The notes below the pieces were generated by a model. It searched no databases, had not been told where the DNA came from, and saw only the letters and a program-made list of their open reading frames with translations. 64,000 nucleotides of DNA from AC-32 sp963746155 (GTDB lineage: Bacteria > Actinomycetota > Thermoleophilia > Gaiellales > Gaiellaceae): the NCBI GenBank assembly GCA_963746155.1, contig CAVVAB010000012.1, positions 434,001-498,000 on the forward strand. The letters are read 5' to 3'. Both the position numbers and the translations under genes were made by a program. Shown here piece after piece: positions 19,175-29,000 of the stretch; position 1 is the first letter of the stretch; each line of letters starts with the position of its first letter.

Positions 19175-20543
19175 ATGAGCTCGCAACGCCTTTTGATCCG
19201 CAACGGCTTCGTCGTCTCGATGGATCCCGACGTCGGCGACATCCCGAACGGCGATGTCCTGGTCGAGGATGGCGCCATCGTCGAAGTCGGACGCGGCCTC
19301 GGGGCATCCGAGGCAGAAGAGATCGACGCGACCGGGATGATCGTCATGCCGGGCTTCGTCGACACGCACCGGCACACGTGGCAGACGCCCGTCCGCGGCG
19401 TCCTCCCGAGCTGCACGCTCGACCACTACTTCGCCGTCATGCTCGGCCAGGTCGGCGGCTTCTACCGCCCGGAGGACGTGCACATCGGCGACTACGCCGG
19501 CGCGCTCGAGGCGCTGAACGGCGGCGTCACGACGCTGCTCGACTGGTCGCACATCAGCAACACGCCCGATCACTCGGACGCGGCGATCCAGGGTCTGAAG
19601 GATGCCGGCATCCGCGCCGTCTACGCCCACGGCATGCCGACGGGCGGCGAGTGGTGGATGCTGAGCGAGCTGAACCATCCCGAGGACATCCGGCGGATCC
19701 GGGAGACGTACTTCTCGTCGGACGACGGCCTGCTCACCCTGGCCATGGCCGCTCGCCAGCCCGGCAACGTGAACGCCGATGTGGCGAAGCACGACTGGGC
19801 GCTCGCGCGCGAGCTCGGGATCCTGATCAGCGTCCACGTGGGCATGCGGCTCCACAACCTGCACTACGAGCCCGTGAAAGACATGCACGACCTCGGGCTG
19901 ATGGGTCCCGACGTCTGCTACATCCACATGACCGACCTGACCGACCAGGAGCTCGACTGGATCGCCGAGACCGGCGGCAAGGCGTCGATCGCGCCCTACG
20001 TCGAGATGCTGATGGGGCACGGGCCGCCGCCGACGGGGAAGATGCTCTCCCGCGGCGTCCGACCGTCGCTCAGCGTCGACGTCGTCTCGAGCGTCCCAGG
20101 CGAGATGTTCACGCAGATGCGGACGGCGCTCGCCTACGACCGGATCCTCGAGTTCACCGACACGCCGGACATCGCGTTCGCGCCGAAGCTCACGCACAAG
20201 GACGTGCTCGAGTTCGCAACGATCGACGGGGCGCGATCGATCATGCTCGAGGACAAGGTCGGCTCGCTCACGCCGGGCAAGCAGGCGGACATCGTCCTGC
20301 TGAAGACAAGAGCGATCAACACGGCGCCGATGCTGGACCCGACTGCGCACGATCGTCGTCTTCTCGGACACGTCCAACGTCGACTCGGTGTTCGTCGCCG
20401 GGAACGCCGTCAAGCGGAACGGCGAGCTCGTCGGCGTCGACCTGGACAAGGTGTTCCGGACGCTCGACGAGTCGAGGAACCACATCCTCGGTGCCGGCGG
20501 GCTGCTGCCCGACTGGGCCGCCGAGTCGGCAGCGGCGGTGTAG
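19175..20543 (+). CDS. Amidohydrolase-superfamily deaminase/chlorohydrolase (AtzA/TrzN-SsnA type), one +1 indel
   Basis: A metal-dependent hydrolase of about 455 residues, probably a deaminase of a cyclic or aromatic nitrogen compound. The N-terminal beta barrel strand (RLLIRNGFVVSMD) leads to the metal motif PGFVDTHRHTW. Later come the His in ISVHVGMRL, the region CYIHMTDLTDQELD and the Asp-containing PSLSVDVVSSVPG. The C-terminal barrel region reads VGSLTPGKQADIVLL. A one-base insertion near 20345 must be removed to reach the natural end; the restored tail reads TIVVFSDTSNVDSVFVAGNAV and stops at 20541-20543. The ATG at 19175 follows AAGGAGA. In the given frame the gene falsely fuses to the next one. 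Confidence 0.82.
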
Positions 20544-20548
20544 CGCGG

Positions 20549-21250
20549 ATGGCGGCAGGCAAGGTCGTCGTCGTCGGAGGAACCCAGGGCCTCGGCCGCG
20601 AGGTCGCGCAGTCGTACGCCGACGAGGGCCGCGAGGTCGTCGTGACCGGGAGGGACCAGGCTCGCGCGGAGGCTGCCGCCGAGGAGATCGGCGGCAGCAC
20701 CCGCGGCATCGGGTTCGACCTGGCCGATCCGCACACGATCGCGGAGCGCCTGGCGGACGTGGGCGACGTCGAGTACCTCGTGCTCGTCGCGATCGAGCGC
20801 GACACGAACAAGGTCGCGGAGTACGACATCGACGCGGCGTTGCGCCTGGCGACGCTCAAGCTCGTCGGGTACACGGAGGTGATCCACTCGCTGCTCCCCG
20901 GGCTCGGCGACGACTCGGCGATCCTCATCTTCGGAGGGCTCGCCCGCGACCGGCCCTATCCGGGCTCGACGACCGTCACGGCCGTCAACGGCGCGGTGAC
21001 GAGCATGGTGCGGACGCTCGTGATCGAGCTCGCGCCCCGACGCGTGAACGCGTTGCACCCGGCGATCGTGGGAGACAGCCCGCAGTGGGTCGACATGCCG
21101 GCCGAGCGCCGCGACGCACTGATCGCGCGAACGCCGATCGGACGTCTCGTGACGATGGCCGAGGTCGTCGGCGCGTCACGGTTCCTGCTCGAGAACGAGG
21201 CGATGAACGGCATCAACCTCATCGTCGACGGCGGCTGGATGTGCATGTGA
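20549..21250 (+). CDS. Short-chain dehydrogenase/reductase
   Basis: A 233-residue SDR with the cofactor motif GGTQGLGREVA (a TGxxxGxG variant), an NxAG-like position in YLVLVAIERDTN and the C-terminal GINLIVDGGWM. The canonical catalytic YxxxK is not evident. The segment after the substrate strand reads GLARDRPYPGSTTVTAVNGAV, so the usual Tyr-Lys pair seems absent or displaced. It may be a divergent or non-classical SDR acting on the product of the amidohydrolase, which ends 5 bp upstream. Confidence 0.78.
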   Translation: MAAGKVVVVGGTQGLGREVAQSYADEGREVVVTGRDQARAEAAAEEIGGSTRGIGFDLADPHTIAERLADVGDVEYLVLVAIERDTNKVAEYDIDAALRLATLKLVGYTEVIHSLLPGLGDDSAILIFGGLARDRPYPGSTTVTAVNGAVTSMVRTLVIELAPRRVNALHPAIVGDSPQWVDMPAERRDALIARTPIGRLVTMAEVVGASRFLLENEAMNGINLIVDGGWMCM

Positions 21251-21261
21251 CGTAGCGAACA

Positions 21262-21291
21262 TCGAAGAAGCCGCCGAAGCGGCTTCTTCGA
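21262..21291. terminator. Bidirectional hairpin between SDR and small peptide gene
   Basis: A perfect 13-bp stem with the tetraloop CGAA; the arms contain GAAGAAGCCGC and GCGGCTTCTTC. It lies between convergent genes (SDR ending at 21250, peptide ending at 21310) and can end both transcripts. A related GAAGAAGCC/GGCTTCTTC hairpin follows the paralogous peptide at 42409. Confidence 0.7.
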
Positions 21292-21309
21292 GGATCTGCG
21301 CGGCGTGGC

Positions 21310-21546
21310 TTACGGGCGCCAGCCGAAGGCGGGCCGGTTGACCGGGATCTCGATCGCCGGGTTGCCGGAGCCGTACTGGTAGCGGAGACGGTGCTGCTTG
21401 GTCAGCGCCTTGGCGTGACGGGCGGTCTTTGCTCCTTGACCTGGCCCAGACTTGGCCGCCGCGTTTGTGACGGGGATCACCGCGAAGAGCGCAACCGCGA
21501 TGACCAGGCCCTTCAGGATCCGCTTCCTGAGAATTCGCTTGTACAT
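21310..21546 (-). CDS. Small secreted peptide, copy 1 (paralogue of 42149)
   Basis: A 78-residue protein. It has basic residues (MYKRILRKRILKG), a hydrophobic stretch (LVIAVALFAVIPV), a signal-peptidase-like site (TNAAAKS) and a mature part of about 48 residues. The end reads LRYQYGSGNP then EIPVNRPAFGWRP. The copy at 42149 shares the layout and nearly the same end, so this is a real family of exported peptides. The ATG at 21546 is chosen because GAGGAAG lies just upstream. An earlier in-frame ATG at 21582 falls in the conserved leader. No Cys, lanthipeptide or bacteriocin motif is seen. Function is unknown. Confidence 0.7.
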   Translation of the reverse strand: MYKRILRKRILKGLVIAVALFAVIPVTNAAAKSGPGQGAKTARHAKALTKQHRLRYQYGSGNPAIEIPVNRPAFGWRP

Positions 21547-21573
21547 CGCTTCCTCTCGTTTCGACAGTGGCAT

Positions 21574-21640
21574 GTACGACATGCCACGACGGTACGTCCG
21601 CCGGGAAGCAATGGAAATTGGAGAAACCCCTACGGTTTCG
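21574..21640 (-). promoter_or_regulatory. Conserved leader, copy 1
   Basis: Read on the minus strand, this block begins CGAAACCGTAGGGG and ends GTACCGTCGTGGCATGTC. It is almost identical to the block at 42054-42120: the first 29 bases are the same, then 14 variable bases, then 24 bases with one difference. It contains the palindrome GAAACC-N5-GGTTTC. Position and conservation suggest a promoter or operator, or a cis-acting 5' UTR. Confidence 0.65.
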
Positions 21641-21678
21641 GGGCGCCTTCGCGTGCTCGCGCTCGAGGCGGCACGAAG

Positions 21679-21706
21679 CGAGGGGCCCGCTTTCGCGGGC
21701 CCCTCG
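21679..21706 (-). terminator. Hairpin terminator of the large secreted protein gene
   Basis: Perfect inverted repeat of 12 bp (CGAGGGGCCCGC and its complement) around the loop TTTC. It starts 29 bp downstream of the stop of the secreted protein gene at 21736 and isolates it from the small peptide gene that follows on the same strand. Confidence 0.65.
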
Positions 21707-21735
21707 AGTCACGCGTTGTGCGGTGCTGAGCTAGC

Positions 21736-24061
21736 TCAGCTAGCCACCCGCACGCGCACGGTCTTGACCTGCTTGGTGATGCGCAGGTTCTTGACCTTCA
21801 CGCGCTTGTTCGTCTTGATCGCCCGGAGGGCGTTCTTGATGACGTGGCCCTTGGCGTTGATCAGGCGAACCTGGATCTTCGCCGTCGACTTCGTCGAGTG
21901 GACCTTCACCATCAGGACGCGGCCCTTCGCCGTCATGACGATTTGCACCGAGACCACCGTGGCCTTGGCGCCGGCCTTCGGCTGGGTGGTCGGAGGCGTC
22001 TTGATGCCGCCGCCGCCCGAACCGCCACCGCCACCGCCACCGGCGGGCTGGCACGGTCCAGCCGTGCTGCTAGCCGCCCCGGAGACGATGCAGGTGTCTC
22101 GCAGGAGCTTCTCCCCTGCGAAGTACCCCTGAACGTCGATCAGTGTCCCGATCAGCGTGCCCGGCGTCTCAGCTGACACCGAAGCAGCCGCTGTTGCGGT
22201 TCCGCCGCTGAGCTCTACGCAGTACCCGTTCGGGTGCGCGGAACTCCCACCGACGTTGTACCAGACGTTGTCCGGCTCACGGCTGAAGCACACCTTCTCC
22301 CCGTTGAAGACGTCGCCGTTGCCCGCGATGTCCCGAGCGGTCGCCGTGCAGATGTAGGCGACGGCGCTGGAGACGTTGTTCTTGCGGACGCAGGAGAGCG
22401 TCTTGCGGAACAGGTTGTTGATGTTCTTCGTGATCGTCCCCGTCACCGCGACGTCGTTGGCGACGTGCTGGAACGGGTAGCGGGCGGCAGCGGTGATCGT
22501 CTGCGCCCCGAGGCTCACGCCTTCGAGGTCACAGCCGCCGTTGTCGTCCACGAAGCCGACCGTGGTGCCGAAGTTGTCGTTGTCCAACCCCGGCTGCCAC
22601 TGGGCCCGGGCCTCGCCGTGCTCGTCGGTGAACTCGACGATGCTGGTCGGGAACCCGTTCGTCTGCCGGTAGACCGGCTTGTAGCCCTGTGTCGTGAGCA
22701 GGCAGTTCGTGTCCTGGCTCTCGTTCTGGACGAGGGTCTGCGCGATCGCCCAGTACGTGATACTGGCCGTACCACCCGTAGCCCGGGAAGTTGTTGGGCT
22801 GGCCGGTGTAATCGGAGTAGACCGGCCCGTCCGTCCCGGACGCGGCACCCCACGGATCACGCGAGGTCGCCGGGATGTTGGTGGTGTAGTACGGCGCGTA
22901 CAGGTTGTGCGCTCCGTTCGTGACACCGAACTCGAACGGGCAGGCAGCCGGCGCGAGCCGGTTGTACACGCACGACTTGCGTTGAGCCCCGCCCCACCCT
23001 CCGGATCGAAGTCGACGAAGCCGCCCATGCCACCGCTGCTGTTGAAGACGATCTTCAACGCAGGCATGGGTGCGTCGAACGAGTTCAGGTTGCCGTCGCT
23101 GAGCAGGGTGTCGGAGTAGCTCGGGTCGAACGGACCGACACCGGTGCCGCTGTCGCCGAAGACCCGCGAGAACGGAAGCTTGCCACGGCTGCCCATCCCG
23201 GGCCCGTTGCAGTTGTCGACCTGGTCGATCGTGGTCGACGGTGTCGTGGGTGAGCAGAAGCCCGCGACGTGGATGTCGGGGTTGCCGCCGTCCCCACCGG
23301 GGCCGGACGAGTCGTGGATGTCCCAGTACGACGACGCCGGGAGCGCGTTCACGCCTCCCAGGTTCTGGTCGGTCGTGGCCATCGCGCCCGCCCACCGTGC
23401 CCAGTCGTTCGGCATGGTCAGCGTGGCCGGCAGGCCAAAGTCCGCCTGGAACTCGCTGTTCAGCGGGATCGAGCCCGTCACCTGGACGTTCACCGAGTTG
23501 CCGGGCTGCGCGCCCGCGTTCTCGGTGACCGAGCCGGCGTTGGTCATCCTCGCCGAGGCGATCGCCATCCACCCAACCATGAAGTCGTGCTGGGCCAGGA
23601 TGACGCCGTTCTTGCTGATCGTCAGCTTGATGACCGTAATGCCGGCCTTGTTGGAGATGAAGTCCGCCCTGATGCAGGGCCTCGCCGTGTTCCGGTCGAA
23701 GAAGATCGAGGCCGAGTTCTGGACAGCCTTGGGTCCGTCGAACGAGTTCTCCTGCGGGCCGCTGTACGCGAAGATCTGCATGCTCACGTCCAGCGCCCCA
23801 GAAGAAGCCGCCGTTGGTCTGCAACGTCGGAGCTCCGGTGTTGATGCCGTCGAGCTCGTGACCGCACTTGACCAGGCGCACTTCTTCGCCACGCCAGGCC
23901 AGGTACGGGACGTTCGTCTCTTGCGGGTTGAATACCGGACTGTTGGCCGGAAGCCCGCCTGACGCTGCCGCCGAGGCCGCCAGCAGCCCGGCGGAAATCA
24001 GCAGCAGCACGAAGGTCACAAGACTCACACGGAGTCTCGTGAGACCTTTCTTAACCGTCAT
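21736..24061 (-). CDS. Large secreted protein of unknown function (three frame breaks)
   Basis: About 770 residues after joining frames near 23805 (+1), 22985 (-1 or +2) and 22770 (+1). The start ATG at 24061 has a strong GGAGGGGG site. The signal peptide is clear (RVSLVTFVLLLISAGLLAASAAAS). The body is rich in Asn, Gly, Ser and Thr with several Cys; no catalytic motif was recognised. A Gly-rich linker (residues about 650-665) leads to a basic C-terminal domain (VKVHSTKSTAKIQVRLINAKG...). The C-terminal domain type resembles small beta domains that bind the actinobacterial wall or polysaccharide, but that is a guess. It may belong with the CAP and surface proteins at 25-29 kb. Confidence 0.65.
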
Positions 24062-24319
24062 ATTGCTCCCCCTCCGCAGTTTCCTAGCTCATTGCTTTTT
24101 TCAGCACGTTCCTCTTACGAACTCTCGTGACCCCCGCTGCCTCCTTTCTCGGCGATGGCCGTAGCGACTAGCGCGTTTCTACACCCATTCGGGGCAACTT
24201 GCAACAAATGATGCCTGACCAAAGGGGCAGGTATTTTCCGGGCGTCCGTGCGGAATCCGCAAAGAGCGCTCGTTCCCGGCGCCGGGCGGCACGTCGTTTC
24301 TCCCGTAGGACGCCTCAGA
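24062..24319. other. Intergenic region upstream of the large secreted protein gene
   Basis: This 258-bp stretch is less GC-rich than its surroundings, with T-rich runs near 24095-24105. It must hold the promoter of the secreted protein gene (start 24061) and the 3' end signals of the LuxR gene (stop 24320). No ORF with coding character and no strong hairpin was found in it. Confidence 0.4.
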
Positions 24320-25003
24320 CTACGACGAGCGTTCGACAGGGAGGCCTGAGAGCCCGTGCTCGAACAGGTACCGCGCCGCCTGTGTGCGGCTCGACACACC
24401 GAGCTTCCGGTACGCGTTGACGAGGTGGAACTTCACCGTCCACTTCGTGACGCAGAGGCGCTCCGCGATCTGTGCGTTGGTGTAGCCGTGCGCGACGAGC
24501 TGGACGATCTCCAGCTCGCGCGCGGTCAGGGCGGGCTGCTTCGGCCCGACGTTCCCGTTTGCCTCACGCGCGCGAGGCTTTCGCTTCTCTCCCACAAGGC
24601 AGCCCTGGACGATCTCGGCGACCTCGGAGGCACGCGCCGTCTTCGGCAGATAGGCGTCCGCCCCGGCCGTCACGGCCGCGTTGAGATGGAGCGGATCGTG
24701 ATGGGTCGAGAACGCGACGATCCGCAGCCCCGGGGCTAGCTCACGTGCGCGACGAAGGCATTCGACGCCAGCCATCTCCGAGCTCCACAATTCCAGCGAA
24801 GCGAGCAGGGCGTCCGGCTTCTCCGAATCCACCAGCTTCAGCGCTGCTTCCGGCGACGTCGTTCTCCCGATCACCCGGATGGCCTTCGAAGCCAGGATCT
24901 CCTCGAGCGCGTCGAGCCAGATGGGATGCTCGTCGAGGAGCACGACGGCGCCTCCCACCTCCTGAGCAGCATGGGACTCCTGGACTGTCGCGCGTATTGC
25001 CAC
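24320..25003 (-). CDS. NarL/LuxR-type regulator with a receiver-like domain lacking the phosphoacceptor Asp
   Basis: 227 residues. The N-terminal domain has the receiver fold: VVLLDEHPIWLDALEEIL, TTHHDPLHLNAAV at the Thr/Ser position and the Lys in AYLPKTA. The expected Asp in 'PDxxLxDL' is Ser (PDALLASLEL), so phosphorylation is unlikely. The C-terminal GerE HTH is complete: LTARELEIVQLVAHGYTNAQIAERL then VKFHLVNAYRKLGVSSRTQAA. The GTG start at 25003 is the first with coding continuity. It lies between two secreted-protein genes, which it may control, perhaps through the palindrome at 25069. Confidence 0.82.
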   Translation of the reverse strand: MAIRATVQESHAAQEVGGAVVLLDEHPIWLDALEEILASKAIRVIGRTTSPEAALKLVDSEKPDALLASLELWSSEMAGVECLRRARELAPGLRIVAFSTHHDPLHLNAAVTAGADAYLPKTARASEVAEIVQGCLVGEKRKPRAREANGNVGPKQPALTARELEIVQLVAHGYTNAQIAERLCVTKWTVKFHLVNAYRKLGVSSRTQAARYLFEHGLSGLPVERSS

Positions 25004-25068
25004 TGCCGCTGGTAACCCCCCCGTTTCCCCTGAGTACGAAGCATTGAGCCATGTCCGCCTGTTCGATA

Positions 25069-25084
25069 TCCCTCGGTCGAGGGA
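25069..25084. promoter_or_regulatory. Palindrome in the LuxR-CAP intergenic region
   Basis: TCCCTCG-GT-CGAGGGA is a perfect 7-bp inverted repeat with a 2-bp centre, between the divergent starts of the LuxR gene (25003) and the CAP gene (25114). Size and position fit a dimer operator, for instance for the LuxR-type protein itself. Confidence 0.5.
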
Positions 25085-25113
25085 ATCCCACCCGCCGGAT
25101 GCGCTAAGGTCGA

Positions 25114-25977
25114 GTGCCGGTGCGCCGACACGTCCTCGTCCTCGCCGCCGTCGGAACAGCCGGACTGGCGCTACTGCTCTCTTCGGCCGCGGCCGCCCGA
25201 CCCGGAGTCAAGCTCACGGCGACTCCACCTCTCGTCACCTCGGGGACGACGGCCACGTTCAGGTGGACCGCCCGCCCCGGGACGCGTCGCGTCCGCTGCC
25301 GCCTGCGCTGGCAGGCACTCCCGGGGACCGGGGACAAAGCGTCCTCGCGCGCGCGCGCGCGTGCGAAGCTCAGGCGCTGCCACTCACCCAAGACGTGGAG
25401 CAAGCTCGTCCCCGGCCGCTACACCTTCGTGCTGATCGCGTACGGGCGCCGCCACAAGAGCACACGCACGCACTACAGCTGGAAGGTCGTTCCGCTATCG
25501 GCGCCTGGCTCGCCACCGCCGCCGCCACCACCACCGCCGCCTCCGGGCACGGGTTGTGCAACGTCGCCGTACACGTACCTCAAGCCCGTGCACCCCGGGA
25601 TCAACGGCGACGAGCAGCAGTTCGTGAACCTCGTCAACCAGGCGCGCGGGTCGCTCGGCCTCCAGCCCCTGACCGTCAACTCGCAGCTGAGCCTCGCCGC
25701 CGACAGTCACTCCTACTGGCAGGACTCAGCCTTGAACCTCGGGCTCTCGCACACCGGCTGCAACGGAAGCGACCCGTTTCAGCGCATGTCGGACGCCGGG
25801 TACATGGGGGTCTACGAGGGCGAGGTCACGCTCGTGCGCAAGCCGCCCGCCTCGGCGCAGACGGCGTTCGACATGTTCAAGGGCAGTCCCGGACACTGGG
25901 CCCTGCTCACGAGCTCGAGCTTCACGCAGATCGGCGTCGGCGAGAGCGCGTACCACTGGACCGGCGACCTCGGGTAG
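25114..25977 (+). CDS. Secreted CAP/SCP-domain protein with poly-proline linker
   Basis: 287 residues. The signal peptide is RRHVLVLAAVGTAGLALLLSSAAA. An Ig-like N-terminal domain (about 30-125) and a run of eleven prolines are followed by a C-terminal CAP (cysteine-rich secretory/allergen) domain of about 130 residues. CAP landmarks are EQQFVNLVNQARGSLGLQPL, the His in SHSYWQDSALNLGLSH and GHWALLTSSSFTQIGVG. Bacterial CAP proteins (YkwD/SafA-type) are extracellular and of uncertain activity. The GTG at 25114 directly precedes the signal peptide; the GTG at 25120 is an alternative. Confidence 0.83.
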   Translation: MPVRRHVLVLAAVGTAGLALLLSSAAAARPGVKLTATPPLVTSGTTATFRWTARPGTRRVRCRLRWQALPGTGDKASSRARARAKLRRCHSPKTWSKLVPGRYTFVLIAYGRRHKSTRTHYSWKVVPLSAPGSPPPPPPPPPPPGTGCATSPYTYLKPVHPGINGDEQQFVNLVNQARGSLGLQPLTVNSQLSLAADSHSYWQDSALNLGLSHTGCNGSDPFQRMSDAGYMGVYEGEVTLVRKPPASAQTAFDMFKGSPGHWALLTSSSFTQIGVGESAYHWTGDLG

Positions 25978-26095
25978 CCGCGCCGGGCCAACCCCGGGTT
26001 CTCGCGCGAAAACGTCGTAATTTGCAGGAAATTGACCTATACTCGCCGCAGTGCGCGTGTCTGGCGCGCGAGGGTCCATATCGGAGGGGATTGCG

Positions 26096-29000
26096 TTGCG
26101 GGTCGATGGCAAGAGCGTCGGAGGGCGGCTCCGCGGTCGTCGTAGGAACCCCGCGTTCGGCGTGCTCGCCGCCGCCGTCGCCCTGATCGTCTTCCCGGCG
26201 CTCGCCGGAGCGGATGCGACCAATCCGCCCGTCGTCACAACCGATCCGGCCACAGGGGTGACGAACACGAGCGCGACGCTCAACGGGACGATCGACTCCC
26301 AACGACCCGGACAACGGCGCGGAGCTACACGTTCTCCTGGGGCACGACGACCGCGTACGGAAACGACGTGAGCGGCACCACCAGCCCGGGAACCACTCCT
26401 CAGTCGGTCTCGAAGGTGCTCACCGGTCTTGCGCCGGTAACGACGTACCACTACAGGCTGTGCGCGACCAACGCGCCCGCGCCGCCCGGCGGTACGACGT
26501 GCGGCAGCGACCAGTCCTTCACCACGCCCGATGCGCCCACGGCCGTCGCAGGCGCCGCGACCGGCGTCACGCAGAGCGGCGCGACGCTCGCAGGGACGGT
26601 CAACCCAAACGGCGCCACGGTCACCTCGGCCGTCTTCAGGTACGGGACCAGCTGTTCTCCACCCGCTTGGACGACAGGCTGCTCCTCGTCGCCGGAAGCG
26701 TCACCGAGCCCCGGCTCCGGGAGGTCTCCGGTGAGCGTCTCCGCGACGGTCAGCGGCCTCCAGGCGGGGGTCACATTCCACTACACGCTCTGCGCCATGA
26801 ACGCCTACGGCACGAAGTGCGATCTGACGGATCACACCTTCGTCACCAACAACCCACCGATTGCGACGTTGAAGGAGAACGTGGCAAGCCCGGGTGAGCG
26901 GCAAGTGTCGTTCGACGGATCGCAGAGCACCGATTCGGATGGCTCGATCGTCTCGTGGACGCTGACCTTCGGGGATGGAACGACCTCCGGAGTCGTGTCG
27001 GGCGCCCCCCCGGCAAACATCGTGCACACGTACGCGAGCGCAGGGTCCTACGTCGCGAAGCTGACGGTGACGGATAACGGTGGCGCGACGTCGCTCGCGA
27101 GCCAGATCACGGTCGTCGTGCCCTCGATCGCCGTCGCTGACGCCAGCGTCACCGAAGGCCAGACGGCCAACTTCGTCGTCACCCTGTCCGCGGTGAGCGG
27201 GCACGCCGTGACCGTGGACTACACGACGGCCGACGGAACCGCGGGACAGCCCGGCGACTACACGAAGACGCAGGGGACGCTGACGATCCAGCCGGGACAG
27301 TGTGGGCCGAGCTCCACGGCCTGCCAGATCAGCGTGCCGACCGTCAACGACACGCTCTACGAGAACAACGAGACCTTCACGCTCAACCTCTCCAACCCGA
27401 CCGGCGCGGCGATCGGCGATGGCACAGCGACCGGAACGATCCTCCCCGACAACGACCCGCAGCCGGTCGTCATGATCGCCAACAACGCGCGTCCTCGAGA
27501 GCAACACCGGCTCGACGGTCAGCGGCGCCCAGACGTGGATTGCCGGCGGGAGCCTGACGCTCACCAACGCAAGTGGATTCGCCTCGAGCGCCTCGAACTC
27601 GTTCTTCCTCAGCAGCCCCGGCTCGACATCGACCGCTCCGGCCGGACCGTACCTCTTCTCCGGACTGGGCCTCAACACGCTCACGGGTGTGTCGCCGGCG
27701 GGCTCGGCGCAGGCCGGGCAGTTCGCGTTCCAGCCGGTTCCGCTGACCTTCACGGTCGCGCTCTGCAATCTCGCGGACTCCGATCACGGTCGACCACTGC
27801 TTCCAGAACCGGATCACGAGCGGCAGGACGACCACCGTGCAGTTCACGACCGTCAACGGGGTCAGTGGAAATCCCCCGCACGTGCCGGTGATGTCGGGCC
27901 AGGACTACGTGGCGAAGTGCAGTGTCACCAGCACCACCTGCACCGGCCCCTTCAGCCCGGCAATCACGATCCCTCCCGGCCAGTCCACGGGCACGGTCAA
28001 CGTCTCGGTGATTCCCAACACCGTTCAGCAAGACGCCCTGCGCTGGTTCTTCCTGAAGCTCGTGAGTGCCACCAACGCGTCCATCTTCGGGGGGAACCTC
28101 GGCACCGGCGACATCATCGACGATGACGCCGCGAATCCTCCGATCGCCACGACCGGTAACGCGTCTGCGATCGGGACCACCCAGGCCACAGTTGCCGGCA
28201 CCGTCAATCCGAAGGGAGAGGCGACGACGGTCTACGTCGAGTACGGAGCCTCCGCCTCGTACGGACACCAGACATCCGCGCAGACCCTCCCGGCCGACAG
28301 CAACGATCACTCCCTGTCGTTCACCATCGCAGGCCTTCAGCCCAACACGACATACCACTACCGGGTCGTCGCGACGCACGACGACACGCACGCGACCGGG
28401 TACGGCGGCGACAAGACGTTCACGACGAAATCGAACCTTCCGCCGGAGCCGACCGCGAAGACCGGCCTCGTGAAGCCGGTTGGCGCCAACACCGCCACCG
28501 TTCACGGGGTCGTCAACCCGAAGGGGTCCCCGACGACGGCGTACGTGGAGTACGGGAAGACGGCTGCGTACGGGTCGCGCACGCCGTCGAAAGACGCCGG
28601 CAAGGGAACTGCCGACAAGGACATGACGTTCGAGCTCACCGAGCTGGCCGCGAAGACCAGGTACCACTACCGGGTAGTCGCGGTCAATGCCGGAGGCACG
28701 GCGTATGGAGACGACATGACCTTCGTGACGAAGGCGGCGTCGAAGCCGATGCGCGTCTCGTTCGGGAGCCGCAAACCCGTCACGGTGACGGCGAGCGGTC
28801 TCGTTCCCCTGGCGCTGCGCTGCACCGGGAGTGTCCAGACGCGCTGCGTGGGGTCGGTCTACCTCAGCTTCCGCAAGCGTGCTGCAGGACAGAAGTCGTT
28901 CAGGCTGAGGCCGGGCCGTACGAGCATCGTGCGCATCCGACTCAGGCCCGGCATCCTCAACCTCGTCCGGCAGAAGAGGAGCCTCGTCCTGGGCGTCACC

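Noticed and set aside
19118..21250. A 710-residue ORF apparently fusing an amidohydrolase to a short-chain dehydrogenase
   Set aside because: The join comes from a one-base insertion near 20345. With the base removed the amidohydrolase ends normally at 20543 and the SDR has its own ATG at 20549.
25355..25370. GCGCGC run resembling a simple repeat or Z-DNA tract
   Set aside because: It lies inside the CAP gene and encodes alternating Arg/Ala in a normal frame. In such a GC-rich genome it needs no special explanation.
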